Source: Globodera rostochiensis | Lineage: Eukaryota; Nematoda; Chromadorea; Rhabditida; Heteroderidae | DNA length: 64,000 nt | NCBI GenBank assembly: GCA_018350325.1 | Contig: JAEVLN010000003.1 | Location: 827,985 to 891,984 of the forward strand | Reading direction: 5' to 3' | Shown here: piece after piece, positions 1 through 11,522 of the stretch | Position numbering within the stretch: the first letter of the stretch is position 1 | Layout: each line of letters begins with the position of its first letter | Program-made: the position numbers and the translations under genes | Notes under the pieces: generated by a model | The model's database searches: none | Seen by the model: the letters and a program-made list of their open reading frames with translations, nothing else | What the model was told of the DNA's origin: nothing

Positions 1-887
1 CATCTTTGGAAGTCCGTCCCCGCGGGGCATATGCAACCATTTGGCCAATGCTTGGTTAGAAGAAGTGCCGGCACTGTCATCGTCGGCCGGGAACTCGGGA
101 AAAAGATCAAAAGATTCGACCAATCGGAGTTTGGCACAATTGCGCAGAACGGTCGGAGAGAATTGGCGCAAACGCGCGAGTTCGGAGGAAAACAAAGAAA
201 TGCGGCAAATGTTTTCATTGATCAATGGCCAAAAGCGGTGCCAAATGATTTCCCAGCTGCGCGTTTGCCCGTTGTCTGTCCCAATTACAATATTTGTGCC
301 CTCTTTGGAGTCGAACAGTCGGCGAATGCTTTGAAGAAATTCGATGGCACTTCGGTCAATGTAACTACAAAAATCCACAAATCGTCTGTCAGTAATATGT
401 ATGTGTTAAAAAAATTAAAAAGGTAAACTTAATTAATGCTTTCACAAAATCAAAAACGACCTTATCGAAATATGCTCAAATCCGATCACATTGTCTGGCA
501 GTGAATTTTGCGGAATTGCCAATCGACGCTCGACTCCGTTGCCAACGATTTTGACAATTTCAGCGCCATTTCCGTCCGTTGCGCGACGAATTGCCAAGAA
601 ACCCAAGGACCATTCTTTCGACTTAAAATGCGCGTCCACCAAAAAGTCCAATCGATCGCTGATCAATGCAACTTTCAGTCCGAGCACAAAAGGCCCACAA
701 AATTTGAACACTTCGAACAAAACGTCGTCACAAATGAAACTGAAAATTCAAATTATGGCATTGGTTTTGGCGTTTTCCTTTCAATTCGCCAACCCTCTTT
801 AGCGGCGTTGAATTTTCAGATGTTTTTTTAATTAAAAACTCACATTTCTTTCAACAGTTTCTTCGCTTTGCTCGGATTGTCCGACAT
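1..887 (-). CDS. F-box-like cyst-nematode family protein, 3' end cut off
   Basis: Three exons on the minus strand: 887-844, 739-461 and 364-1 (open at the window edge). Both introns keep the frame (phase 2 each; acceptors TTTTCAG and TTTGTAG). The protein starts [14 protein letters not shown] and runs into [18 protein letters not shown], then [19 protein letters not shown] and [20 protein letters not shown], and leaves the window at [14 protein letters not shown] recognise this arrangement from a large, poorly characterised family in Globodera and Heterodera whose N-terminus resembles an F-box (DDVLxEVxxF). F-box proteins are usually substrate adaptors of SCF ubiquitin ligases; that role is inferred from family resemblance only. 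No signal peptide is seen. Start chosen because it is the first ATG of a phase-consistent exon and matches the family start. The missing C-terminus cannot be assessed. Confidence 0.8.
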
Positions 888-1518
888 ATTTGAATTTGGT
901 TGAAAGTTCAAAAAATTTAAATGAGTCTAAAACAGGAATTTCTTTTTAATTACAAATTTAGAGTAATTGTACAATAAAAAGTTATTTAAAAAAGGAGAGT
1001 TTATGGCGAAAGAGAACGAATGAAAATGAACAACACCAGCAGCAGGGGAGAATGAATATGTTTTTTATGCACGGCATATTTGCCGTTGTCTTCGATCGAT
1101 GATGAGAGAAAAAAGGAAATGGGAGGTCATAGAAGCAAAATAGCAGTGTTAGGCGGCGAGACAAATTTTTTTTTCGACTAAAGTCCCGAACCAGGACTTA
1201 TAGTTAGGTAAATATTTTTCTGATTCACGAAATATTTTCGCGGCCACACGTAAAAACCGGGGTTTTTGAGCTAGCTTCAGCGAAATTTATGCAAATGCTT
1301 ACATATAATCCACTGCTCCCACCCAACTAATTAGTAATAATTAACATAAATTAACTTGGGGGGAAAGTGTACGTTTTATGGGTTCCACCTCATCAGCAGC
1401 AAGCAGTACACTTTCACTTCTCTGAAACTCTTTTCTTCTTCTTCTCTCATACGACGCACCCATTCATTCTGTCATTATTCTTTCGTCGTTTTGGCTGAAT
1501 TTTTAAAAATTTAAAAAA
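888..1518. other. AT-rich spacer between divergent genes
   Basis: No exon with coding character was found on either strand. It separates the minus-strand F-box-like gene from the plus-strand candidate at 1519, so it probably holds both promoters. A pyrimidine-rich stretch lies at about 1415-1500, just upstream of the plus-strand ATG. Confidence 0.5.
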
Positions 1519-2275
1519 ATGATTTCTTTTCATTTTCTGCTGCTTTTTCTCTGCCTGATCGGTTCGTCGATAAGCGAATTTTCTTTGGTGCCCGCGCCCC
1601 TACGGTTCCCGGAAGGCCCTGTGGCACTAATTGAGGTGCATTTCAAAAACATTTCTCCGGATTGAAATTATTGAATTTAATTTGGGCTTTGTTCGGCACT
1701 GGAGGCTATGGCATTTTTGCCCCTGGTCAAAATCCGGCACCTCCAGCAATTCAAAGCTCTGCTGATGAACCTGTACGATTGCTCAGCATGCTGGAGAAGG
1801 CTAAAGTCACAAAATCCCCCCCCCTTTTTTTCTTTTAATTGCCGTTTACAATAAAACCTTTTAAATGTAAAGTACAAAAGTCGGATAGAAGCAAAATATG
1901 CTTTGGCATTTTTGTAAAATCGCTAAATTTGTGAAAATTTATTAAAATATTTAAAATGTTAAAAGAAAAAATTATAAGAAATCAATGGCATTTTTAGCAT
2001 TTCGCCAACCGTTACTTGACCCGTTCCGACCTTCGCCATCTGCATCGACGGTTTTAAATATTTTATTTATTTATTTAACTTTTTTTGTTGTAATTTTGTG
2101 CCCTTTTGCCAGCGTGGTTCGTGCGCGTTGTGGTGGTGCCACAGCGGCCAAAATTCGACGAGTCGTTTGGCACTTTTTGACAGAGGCACTTTCGCCCGAA
2201 CAAAAGTCGAATTGGGGCTGGAAAAAGGCCAACTCTGGATGGATTTTCATAGGATTTAATTTTGTAAACTTTTAA
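1519..2275 (+). CDS. Tentative small secreted protein, exon chain partly unresolved
   Basis: The first exon, 1519-1635, encodes a strong signal peptide (MISFHFLLLFLCLIGSSIS, then EFSLVPAPLRFPEGPVALIE) and ends at a GT donor. A second coding block ends at 1805 and reads FAPGQNPAPPAIQSSADEPV then RLLSMLEKAK. It joins in phase 0 to 1998-2050 (HFANRYLTRSDLRHLHRR), which joins in phase 2 to 2113-2275. The junction between exon 1 and the second block does not close: the only AG before it (ending 1713) sets a different frame. Either an exon is missed or the first exon belongs elsewhere. Reading the last exon in another frame is also possible (LALFDRGTFARTKVELGLEK). The family was not recognised. The secreted nature of exon 1 is the firmest statement. 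Confidence 0.35.
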
Positions 2276-2743
2276 TTATTATTTGCAAATTAAAAAAATA
2301 TATTTTGGTTAATTATTTATTTATAAGCGAATTTGGATAAAATGATGAATTTTTTGTTTATTTCATATCAATTTCAATGAGTTTCTTCCACCACTATCCA
2401 ACCCCTCTCTCCCACATTCATTCTGTGAGTGATCGGTCGGTCGGATCGATTGGAGGGGGGGTCAATTGGGCTTTAAGTATCCTAACTCTGGTTGGGAACA
2501 ATCGTACTAAAATTGGGTTTCAATCGCAAGTGTTTAGAAACTTTTGTTTTAGTAAAATCGCAAAAAAGTTTTGGGGACAGGAAAGTAAAAAACGATAGAG
2601 TTTTTGTTGTTGTAATTTTTGATTATAACTTTCAGAAACGGAACGGATCGAATCACCTCGTTGATTTGGAATACAAACTCTAAGCCCAATAAAAGCTTTG
2701 ATTAATAGAAAATTTGTTTAGTTTTGGTTGGTTCCAACAAGAA

Positions 2744-2919
2744 TTATGGCACTTCCCCCATTTCTGGCGTCCAGTTGAACGACTTCGGGCCAATGTAAAT
2801 TATGTAGATGATCCAATCCGACGTTTTTTTACCCGCTAAATACGACTTGAGAGCAATCGCCTCCCATTTAACAATTTCCCACATCGTCACCGCGTCGTTT
2901 AACATCTTCACACGACCAT
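2744..2919 (-). CDS. Orphan terminal exon of an unrecognised minus-strand gene
   Basis: The minus strand reads DGRVKMLNDAVTMWEIVKW, then EAIALKSYLAGKKTSDW, then IIYIIYIGPKSFNWTPEMGE, followed by VP and a TAA stop at 2746-2744. Residue composition is that of a folded protein, with many Trp and Tyr and alternating polar and hydrophobic residues, unlike the low-complexity AT-rich surroundings. An AG at 2921-2920 could be its acceptor. I could not find convincing upstream exons on the minus strand before the neighbouring plus-strand gene, so this may be the last exon of a gene with distant exons, or a fragment left by a rearrangement. Family not recognised. Confidence 0.4.
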
Positions 2920-3094
2920 CTCGTCTCCCCCTCCCCCGCAGGCTTTTGCCTCCAACCCCTTAAGCGCTCACTTAATATGAAAAATATTGTCAGATTTGTG
3001 TTAACGGGAAACGTCGGATTGGACTATTTATTTAACTTTTCTGTACATTTTTTTTCAATGATTTTTGCTTTAATTTGTCTGTGTTTGAATTAAA

Positions 3095-3131
3095 AAATAA
3101 GTGGTGCAGGACTTTTGGGTCACCCTGTATA
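3095..3131. repeat. Solo mariner-like terminal inverted repeat
   Basis: Read on the minus strand this is TATACAGGGTGACCCAAAAG followed by TCCTGCACCACTTA. The start CAGGGTGACCCAAAAGT resembles termini of Tc1/mariner-type elements. A matching inverted end was not found within a few hundred bases, so it is reported as a relic. Confidence 0.4.
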
Positions 3132-3420
3132 AACAAACCAAAAGGCCGCAAAGAAACAAAAAATAATTCAAAATTTTCGGCCAACGCCGCTTAATTTTCC
3201 GTAACACTGCCTTTTTGGACATTAAAACAAATTGAAAGCCTTCAGATAAAATAATTTTTAAATTGGCCATCCATTCAAATTTTTTGTTTTTGAATGAAAA
3301 CTCGGAGTTTTAAAATGCCAACAATTCTGGGCTCCGGCTCTGATGACCCTTTTCAAAATTTGGCTTTAAAGCTCCGAAGCTGGGCCCCCCGACTCCTCAA
3401 ATTAAAAAAATAGGAAAAGA

Positions 3421-5112
3421 ATGCACAATTTTCTAAAATGTTTGCTCTCCGTTGGATTGCCAATTGCTTTCATCGGCTTGTCTGCTTCGGCTCTGCACGT
3501 TGACGAGCCTGGGTTGGCGCAATTTTATATTTTGCCATTTAAATTTAAAATTAACCTTAAATTTAAAATAGGTAATATGAATTTATCGTTTTATAAAAAA
3601 TATTCGAAAGATTTTAATTTTGTTTTTTGAGGAAAAGTCTTCAAAAGATTGGTAAACTGCGCGACAGCCTTTGTGCAGCGAATTCGTTGCGAAAATATGC
3701 AAAACAAGTTGACGCCTATTGTATGGCTCAGCAACAAAAAATGGTTAAAAATTATATTTTGTTAGTATTTTTTAAATAATTATTAATAACCTTATTAGAA
3801 TAGTTTATTTCTATAAATTAATTAGGTAATTTTAATTACTTTTTACCAATATTTTTTTAATTTAAAAATTTAAGCAATTATTTTTATGTTAATACAACAT
3901 TTTTTCAATGGTAATTAAAATATTGACGATTTAGACAAAATTCTTCGTGAAAAGTGCCAATTTGAGCACGGAAAATGGTTGTTTGTGTGCCGATGGGAGA
4001 TGTTCGTGCTGTGCTGATCTAAACCTGGACTTTTGGCACTGTTTTATTTAATTTCATTTAAATTTAAATTTTCAGCCTCGTCCATGTCCATAATAACAGT
4101 AAGAACAGATCGGCCGATCGATCGGTTTTCAAAATTTGAACTCAAATTTTTAGTCTGTTTGGACTTTGCCTACTTGGCCAAAAGTTTGGCCATCGAAGTT
4201 GCTGTCGTTGTTGACGGCCGAGACGTGTTCAACATCACACTTTCTGGTCAATTATTGAATACTACTACCTATACTTTTCGATGGTTTAGAGAGTAGAGAA
4301 TAGAGCGGACTCGGAATTTTAAGGAAACCTACCCCCCCCCCCCCCGAGGTCGGGATTAGTAAGCCGAGATTATAAGATGTAAAAAGCCCGTTTTTAGAGG
4401 AAATTCAAACTCGATTGATTTTCTTTGGCTTAGGGGAGGGGAGGGGGGTAGGGTTATTTGCATTTTTTCTTAAGGATTTTTATTATATGTAAAAAGCATT
4501 TAGGCTTTTAACTACAAAAATAAATAAAATATTATTCATTTTATTTTATTTGCTTTTAAGAAATTTGAGAATTTTTTATTTGGTAAAACAATTTTTCAGC
4601 CATTAACCCGCCGCCTTTATGCTTGCCTTTTTTTGTGGGATCATTCTGTTTCAAATTTTACAATGTAAAAATTTTAAAAAAATTTTACCGTTAATTAAAT
4701 TAATAATAATTTAAAAAAATACTTGTTTATTTTAATTTAAAAAAAAACAAACTAAATATTTTTTATTATCTCTAAACTAATTACATATTTCCCCGAATCA
4801 AATGGTTTAATATAATCAAATAAAATTACTTATAATTTATAATTTTATTCTTTATTAATTCAGCTGAAAGTCTCCGGCTATTCGTTCAGTGGCTGCGTTC
4901 TCTTTGAGATGCTTATGTTCCATGAAAAAGTTGTGCACGAAAAGTTGGGCTGCTTTAAAATACCGTAAAACTTTTAAAAATTTTATTTTAATATTTTATA
5001 TAAAATTTTTAGGGTCCCAATTCCTTCGGCGGCAGGTGAAAATGGAACTAAGAATATTGCAGAGCTTTTTTTGAGAAAATTCGACAGAATATTATACTTC
5101 TTGCGTGTGTAA
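3421..5112 (+). CDS. Secreted DUF4773-like protein
   Basis: Seven exons: 3421-3512, 3632-3743, 3935-4040, 4154-4246, 4600-4664, 4864-4964, 5013-5112, giving 222 residues with all phases consistent. Residues 1-24 form a signal peptide (MHNFLKCLLSVGLPIAFIG, then LSASA). Downstream are a Lys-rich helix (KSLQKIGKLRDSLCAANSLR), the cysteine core GCLCADGRCSCCADLNLDFW, the strand region CLDFAYLAKSLAIEVAVVVD, then NITLSAINPPPLCL and the tail FEMLMFHEKVVHEKLGCFKI. The CxCxDGxCSCCADLN pattern, the later CxDxxYL, and the NPPPLCL block in this order match my memory of DUF4773, a family of secreted invertebrate proteins of unknown function. Function unknown. Exon 1 to 2 uses a non-consensus GTTGGC donor, chosen because it alone keeps the frame. 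A candidate poly(A) signal lies 15 bp after the stop. Confidence 0.75.
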
Positions 5113-6122
5113 AACAAAAGTATTAAAATAAAGAATGAAAAATGAATCGAAAATAACATTTTTAGTTAAAATAATGACAACTATTCTCTAAATTTTATGT
5201 CAGGGTAAAGCAGGTTCAAATATAAATATGTTGATTTTAAGTACATAATTGTCAAATTTAAGAGATTTAAGTCACGCCATTAAAATTCTAAAATTTTCAT
5301 ACACGGATAAGTTTTCAAGTACTGTACTTGGGCCATTCAAGTGCTGTTCTTGCCATTCAAGTACGTATACGAGCCCTGGGGCAAAGAATAATGTTTTGAG
5401 TTAAAAAGGAATTTGTAAAAAAGAATATTGAAATTATTATACAAAATTTTTTTCCAAATTAAAATGTCGCGCCCGCTCGCGAACCCATAAATTTGTTTGT
5501 TTATTTTATTTCAAATTCTTTTTTTTTGACTTTCAGCAATTCCCGAAGTCTCGGCAAAAGCTTCCCCCCCCCACTCTCGCACAAAATAAATGTGATCAGT
5601 GCTTTTTGTCTGTTCTCTCCACTTTCCGTGTGCGCGTGCTTTGTCTCTCGCCCATTCACTCGCTTTCTCGGCCCTGACTTTTGCTTTGAAATGGCAAAAA
5701 TGAGAAACAAAAATCCCCCGGGGCGCTTAATGCGCGACGGAACGCAAATAAATAACAAAAACATCCCGCAAAGTGTTTGTTTGACGGGCAAAAATAGAAG
5801 AAGAAACGCGCCACCGCCGCCTTCTCCAACGGCTTAACTCATCGGGTTAAAAGTGTCACGCAAAAATAAATTTTTTCCCCCATTAATTTTCGCTACGCAT
5901 TTTTATTAAAAAAATAAATTTTGCTTAAAATTCTTGTGACAATTTGGCAATTATCAAATTGCTCAAATAGGGATTTGAGTTCGAATTTTAAATAATTAAT
6001 CCTCGTAGTCAGTGACAAATTAAATTAAATTTAAGGGAATTTTCAAAAATTTAAAGAATTTAAATGATCAACTTTTGCATTTTTAGAATTTAAGGCGGCA
6101 CATCGGAAGGTGAAAGTGAAAA
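5113..6122. other. Intergenic spacer with poly(A) signal
   Basis: AATAAA at 5127-5132 fits the 3' end of the upstream gene. A Ser/Pro-rich open frame at about 5490-5837 exists on both strands but has no splice or domain support. The final part is AT-rich and precedes the ATG at 6123. Confidence 0.5.
5127..5132 (+). other. Candidate polyadenylation signal
   Basis: AATAAA 15 bases after the DUF4773-like gene's stop codon. Confidence 0.5.
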
Positions 6123-9100
6123 ATGCATTTTGTATTATTCATTTTGCAGCTATTAATTGGTAAATGCCAAAATTTTGGAAAAAATAAATATTTTCTCGCA
6201 GTTTTTTGCGATTGTGCCGCCGCCGTGCAGCAACAACAACTCATTCGGCCATGTTCTTTCACTGACGAGCTGAACGGCTTCTACGCAAGTTGGCACACAA
6301 ATTGCAGGTGAATAAATTATTTTAACAAAAAAAAAGCAAGAAATTTAAAAATAAAATAAAATATTGGATGCTTTTAAAGGCAACAAATAAATGAGGTAAT
6401 TAATCTAATCAATGTAACTGTTAATTAGTTGAAATTTAAAGTGGCCTTGTCAACTTTGTGATCAACTCGTACAATTTCCCACGCCCAAAAGTGCCGTCTG
6501 CCGCCAGCGGATTTCCCGCATTTTCGCCGCCTTTCACAAACTTTTGGATCGGTTTAATAATAATAATTAAAAATAATTAAAAAATTGTTCATTAAACAAT
6601 TTTTAGGCATTGGATTTCGTCTCGTCGTAAGTGCTCCCCAAATTATAATTTGTTTTTATAAGAAAAGTCTCACAAAATCAGTCAACCGAGCTGATCATGG
6701 TGGAAAATCAGGCTAATGGAGGAGTTTTGATCAGGCAATTAATTGAAAATTAATTATCCTTTTAGAGCCCCGGGGGTTTTTTTTAGAATTTTAGTTTCGG
6801 GGACGGTATTTATCGGGTCCGGAATTTTCAGGGCAAACAAACGCAAAACATGGATTTACCGGGACTCGGGGGCCGAGACTCTCGGAAAACCCGCACGGCA
6901 CGGTCTCTGATCAAACATATCGAGCTTTACCTAATAAAACAATAATTATGAATACATTTACAGCCAGGCGCGGGTTGAGCCCGACCGACTCCCGCAACGG
7001 CAAATCGGGCATGGCATTTTGCTGAATCCGCGCGGCTCATTTGTCGGCGGCACAACTTTGGAGGCCACATTTTCTATTGACGAAAGCCTTCTGAGGGGAT
7101 GCAAAGAATTTTTGGTGGGTAATTTTGTTTTTACATTTGTTCAGGCATTGGCATTATATACTATTAATAAAAAAGATTTAAAAATGTTTCCTTTTTTTCA
7201 TTAAATTTCAACCACCGCTCCCTCCCCCCATCAGTTTTTTGCCATGCCGACGCCTCTGGACGTCCCTTTTGCTGCAATACCTCCACCACATGTTCGCGAG
7301 GTAAGTGCCCATTTAACAGAAAAAGGAGGGCACTTTTTACAGAAAACAAATATATAACTTATCGGTTGAACAATTCTTAAAAATTATGTCAGAAAATATT
7401 TTTTTAAACTCGCCAATTTTGACTATTTAAGCATCATTTTTTTATTTAATTGAAATGAATAAAAAAATGCACATTTCCCTTACAAATTAACGCTTTTTCT
7501 AACTGAAATGAACGGACAAAAAGCCGGCATTCGGTAACCAACAAATTTTTGTTTAAATGAAACCGGCAGCAGCCTTTAGCCATTATGCCAACAAAATATA
7601 TATTGCCTATTTAAATCCAAAAAAAGGTCTGCGAACTTGGACGAATGTGCGCGCGCTTCCCGTGCCCGCCCGGTAAAGCATTGGGAAAGCAAAAACGCTC
7701 TGCTTCATGTATTGATTATTAGCGCGATTGGGCGCCAAATGTTTCATTTGAAAATAAAAATTCCCCCGGCTTCCCCACAGTCGGCGGCGGCGGCGGATTT
7801 GGCGGACCCGTGGGAATGATGGACTTCATCGGCACGGGGGGCCCACAGGATCCGACAATGCCAATGACCCTCATGAACGACATCGGCTCTATGAATCCGT
7901 CAAGTAAACAAAATAAACATTCAAAAATATTCAGTTTTTAATGTTAAACAAATTTTAATTTTATTATTTTAACAAATGCTCATGTTTTTAATTAACCTAA
8001 TCACTTATAATTCTAACAAAATGCATATTTAATTGATTATTAATCAACAAAGAATAAAACAATTAACATTGGATAAATCCCTTTCGGTACAGTATTGAAT
8101 GGTTACGGTAACAAGTTTGGGCCCAATGGCTACAGGTAGCTACGGCTATAACATGTTGGATACCGGCGTGCAGAATGGAAGATTCGGGCCCGGATCCTAC
8201 GGCAGTGGATATGGTGGCAACGGTTACTACGGTGGTGGATACGGTAGCACTTACGGTGCCGGCAGCGGACTTAACCCATACGGAAGTGGCGGCGGCTTCT
8301 ACTCTGGTGCAGCGCTACCGTATTCCATGTACTGGCCGCAAAGCCCATCGCTACAGTATCCGATGATGGGCGGTGGCACTCCGTTACAGTACTCCTCACA
8401 AAATCCGTACTCCACCGGCTATTGGGGCGGCTTTATGAGTCCGCTGAAGGCCAAGACAGCGAAGAAACGGATGCTTTTAGAATAATGTCGTGATAATTGG
8501 TGATCCGAACAGGGTTGGAGGCTCCGACCAAACTAACCGGGAATTCCCCGTTCCCGAATAATCGAATTCCCAGAAAGCGGGGAATTCCCCGTTCCCGAAT
8601 AATCGAATTCCCAGAAAGCGGGGAATTCCCCGTTCCCGAATAATCGAATTTCCCAAAAGTGCCAACCCTATTCATAACTTCTTTTTGATACATTTTCCAA
8701 TGTTTACCATAGTCCCCAAACACAGCGAGTTCATGCAATAACATAATCGAATAAAATTAATCAGTACACCGTAATAACACACATTTTTACACCTTGTCTG
8801 ATACCGTAATGGAGCAGAGCACGGACGTCGCGGCATATTTGTTACCGTAATCAATTGGTTTGATTGTCTCATTTGGCCCAACGTTTATTTCTTCCAGACA
8901 ATGTCTTTCCGCTCCAGCATCTGCCCGTCTTTACAGCACCACCGGATTCGCCAACTCCGGCTACAGTACTGCAAGTGCCATTCACCGTGACCGTGCCTAC
9001 TGTAACACAACAAATTTCGTCCGATTTGTCGGAGAACTGTACAAAAATTGAATACAGTTTGAATTGTGCACCAAATCAATCTACTGCGGTAGAGAGTTGC

Positions 9101-10464
9101 GAATGGGGATTTTTGATTATTTATCAATACATACAGACCTCCTTGCTACCGTCTGAAAGGATGCTTAATAAAAGTACGGTACAACAACGCAATGAGACCA
9201 AACATTCGGACACTGTATTCCACAGCTTCTTACTGACCCAAAGTCGTTAGATAGTGTATCATCGACTAGCCCTAACTGATGGTAATTGGCTGGGCAACTC
9301 CGAAGGAAAGTCTCTTGGGAAACGACTCCTTTTTAGGTACGGTAGCTCGTCCATCGGCTGCCGTAGCGCCTATCATTATGGGACGTCGACTTGAGACGGC
9401 AGACACAGCGAGAATCAACATCATACAGCAAGTAAGTGAGTGTATAAAATGTATTTGAGATATGCCAATTTCCGTTTCACATTTGGGAATGGCATGAAAT
9501 TTTGATTCCGGCGTTTATGTACAATAAAATTTCTAAAATAAATTGAGTGTTAAAAAATTGAATCGAGTTTTTGCATTGACTTGAATGCCAAAATCCGGAC
9601 AAATCGTCAAGCTTGAAGCATGCTTCTAATCATGGATTTTTAAATTTTATAATTACTAATTTTTAAAATACACATTTCCTGTCAGTGTTTGCCGATTTCG
9701 CGCACGAGCATGGCTCAACACTGCAGGGCACTGCCTATGAGGGCCAAGACCGGCAATTTCACAGGGCAGAGCCCGCAGCTTTCTGTGCTGAACCCGCAGT
9801 ACGAGGCATTGGCCAGGTTCTGGGCGCTGGGCGGGGATGCAAATAAACAACTCAGTACCAGATACCAAACTCAGCACGGTCAAGCACAAATGTTTGGTCC
9901 GGGCCTAGGACCATGGCACCCAATCGACCAGGATGGCGGCGGACTCAATCGGACATCGATGTATTGGCCCTATCGGACCGCGGTTGGGGCAGCGGATGTT
10001 CAGGGAGCGCCGCAGGGCATTGTCAGTTTGAGAGCCGTACCTTGTGCATCTTTAAACAACAAATTTCCAGGGGATGGGCCGCCCGGCTCTGACGAACAAT
10101 GGAAATGGTGAAGCAATGCCATCGCCTCCGGCGGACCCTTTTGGAATTGGGGTAAAAAAATTTTTTTTTGAAAATTTGAAATTTCAGACAATTAATTTCT
10201 GAAGCCAGCCATGGAGCCTCCGTCAGAAATGAACTTTTACAATTTGGAAAAATGCGATTTTGGCACCGATCCAGACTGGTGCGGCGACTATGTGAAGCAG
10301 TTTGTCAACTGGTTCGAGCAGTACGGGAGTCTTGGAAAGGTCCAACCATTTACTTTGTTAAATGTCTTTAATTTTGCCTTCAGACGATTTGCTCATCGGC
10401 AATGGACTCGTTAAGGAACAGCGACCACCGGTGCTGCAACGCTTTGAAAAAGTTGAATTGCTGA
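6123..10464 (+). CDS. Long secreted Gly/Tyr-rich protein with Cys-rich C-terminus
   Basis: Exon chain: 6123-6159, 6202-6307, 6442-6551, 6607-6626, 6832-6902 (needed for phase, but inside repeat-like sequence), 6964-7114, 7235-7300, 7627-7672, 7781-7903, 8136-8438, 8898 to about 9038, 9337-9431, 9686-10036, 10071-10151, 10205-10339, 10384-10464. The N-terminus is a signal peptide (MHFVLFILQLLIGVFCDCAA). A Gly/Tyr region follows (GSGYGGNGYYGGGYGSTYGA), then a Thr/Val/Pro-rich part, a Gln/Gly-rich part, and a cysteine tail (KCDFGTDPDWCGDY and HRCCNALKKLNC). Such composition is typical of matrix, cuticle or eggshell proteins; the function is inference. If the donor at 8439 is not used, the frame stops at 8485 and the region would be two genes. 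The donor near 9038 is one of several phase-compatible choices. Also possible: an alternative exon 8093-8135. Confidence 0.6.
8538..8658. repeat. 41-bp tandem repeat, three copies
   Basis: The unit contains GGGGAATTCCCCGTTCCCGA followed by ATAATCGAATTCCCAGAAAGC. Units start at about 8538, 8579 and 8620; the third is interrupted near its end. It lies in the long intron between exons ending 8438 and starting 8898. GGGGAATTCCCC inside the unit is itself a perfect palindrome. Confidence 0.85.
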
Positions 10465-10872
10465 ACAATGAATGAATGTTTAGAGTGCAAAAATTAAAAT
10501 AAATTTTATCCACAAAAAATTGCTAAATTTTGTCATTTTTAAAATTCTAGTAGATTAATTTACACAAAATTTCCATTCAAATAAATGTTCGGAATTGTGA
10601 ATTCACATTTTCTTGAATAATAAAATTTGTGTCCAATTCTAAATCGAATTTTTGTCATTGGCCAAATGAAATTTAGCGGCAAAACCCTTGCGAGTAAAAT
10701 ATAAAAAACAAATTCAGTTTGTTGAGGGCAAACTTTTGGATTTTGTGCTCAAAAATCGTTCATAAAATCTAAATTAAAATTTATATAGAATTAATTGTTT
10801 TTTGTGACATTTTTATCCGGTAAAAAAACTCAAAAATTTTAAAAACTTTGAAACATTAAAATTTTGAACAAA
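10465..10872. other. Spacer with poly(A) signal
   Basis: AATAAA at 10498-10503 fits the upstream gene's 3' end. The rest is AT-rich with nothing coding seen, up to the ATG at 10873. Confidence 0.5.
10498..10503 (+). other. Candidate polyadenylation signal
   Basis: AATAAA 34 bases after the stop codon at 10462-10464. Confidence 0.5.
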
Positions 10873-11522
10873 ATGTGGCTGGTTCTGTGCGCCTTCGTCA
10901 TCCCGTCAGTGTTCTGTGCACTGCTCGGTCTCTACCTGTGCATCTACCACACGCACATGGCGTCCGTCACAAGGTTCATTGGATTTTTTGAATTTGAATC
11001 ACTTAAAAATTCAAATTTGGTTCAGAATTAAGCATTTTCGAACTTCAGATTTTGGTTTAACCAATAATTTAGGGACGAGTCCGTACATTTGCTATACGCC
11101 ACAAAGCGACAAATGCCTTCACCTCCACTGGCACTGATGAAGTGAGTTGAGTCTGTTGGCATAATGCCAATATATGCGATGAGTTTTATTTTAAATTGAT
11201 CGATTGCCAAAAATTAAAATTTATTCGAAACTTTAAAATTAAAAGAAAATTGCAATTTAACATTTGCAAAATAAAATTTAAACTTTTCAGCTTTTCTTTG
11301 CCAATCGCCCCAACTTCTCGCCGCTTATGTCCACTTCCCCCGCCGTCACACTTCCACAGCAGCTGGCAGCTTCCATCGCCCATTTTACCCCCTCCGGCGT
11401 ATTCGGAAAATGAAATTTGGCCGATGGCTTTTGGAGATCCCGTAAATTCTAGCCCAAAAGCACAACATTTTATCAATCAACCGCCCAAACTTTGTTCCAT
11501 AGCGATGCCAAATTATTTGTAA
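10873..11522 (+). CDS. Short single-pass membrane protein with PPAY motif
   Basis: Three exons, 10873-10973, 11073-11141, 11291-11522, all phases consistent, giving 133 residues. Residues 1-25 are hydrophobic (MWLVLCAFVIPSVFCALLGL, then YLCIYHTHM) and, lacking a clear cleavage site, look like a signal anchor or type III membrane segment. The rest is a Pro-rich cytosolic-looking tail with PPPSH, LPPPAYSENE and INQPPKLC. PPAY is a PPxY-type ligand for WW domains, often found in small adaptors of NEDD4-type ubiquitin ligases; that role here is inference from the motif. Family not recognised. The gene lies between two secreted-protein genes. Confidence 0.65.

Noticed and set aside
31..426. Plus-strand open frame over the F-box-like gene
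   Set aside because: It lies antisense to exon 3 of a phase-consistent minus-strand gene with recognisable family sequence.
4076..4098. Small extra exon (SSMSIIT) in the DUF4773-like gene
   Set aside because: Including it breaks the frame into the CLDFAYL exon; joining 4040 directly to 4154 keeps frame and family pattern.
5493..5837. Open frames on both strands (Ser/Pro-rich)
   Set aside because: No splice pattern, signal or domain; composition follows local pyrimidine bias.
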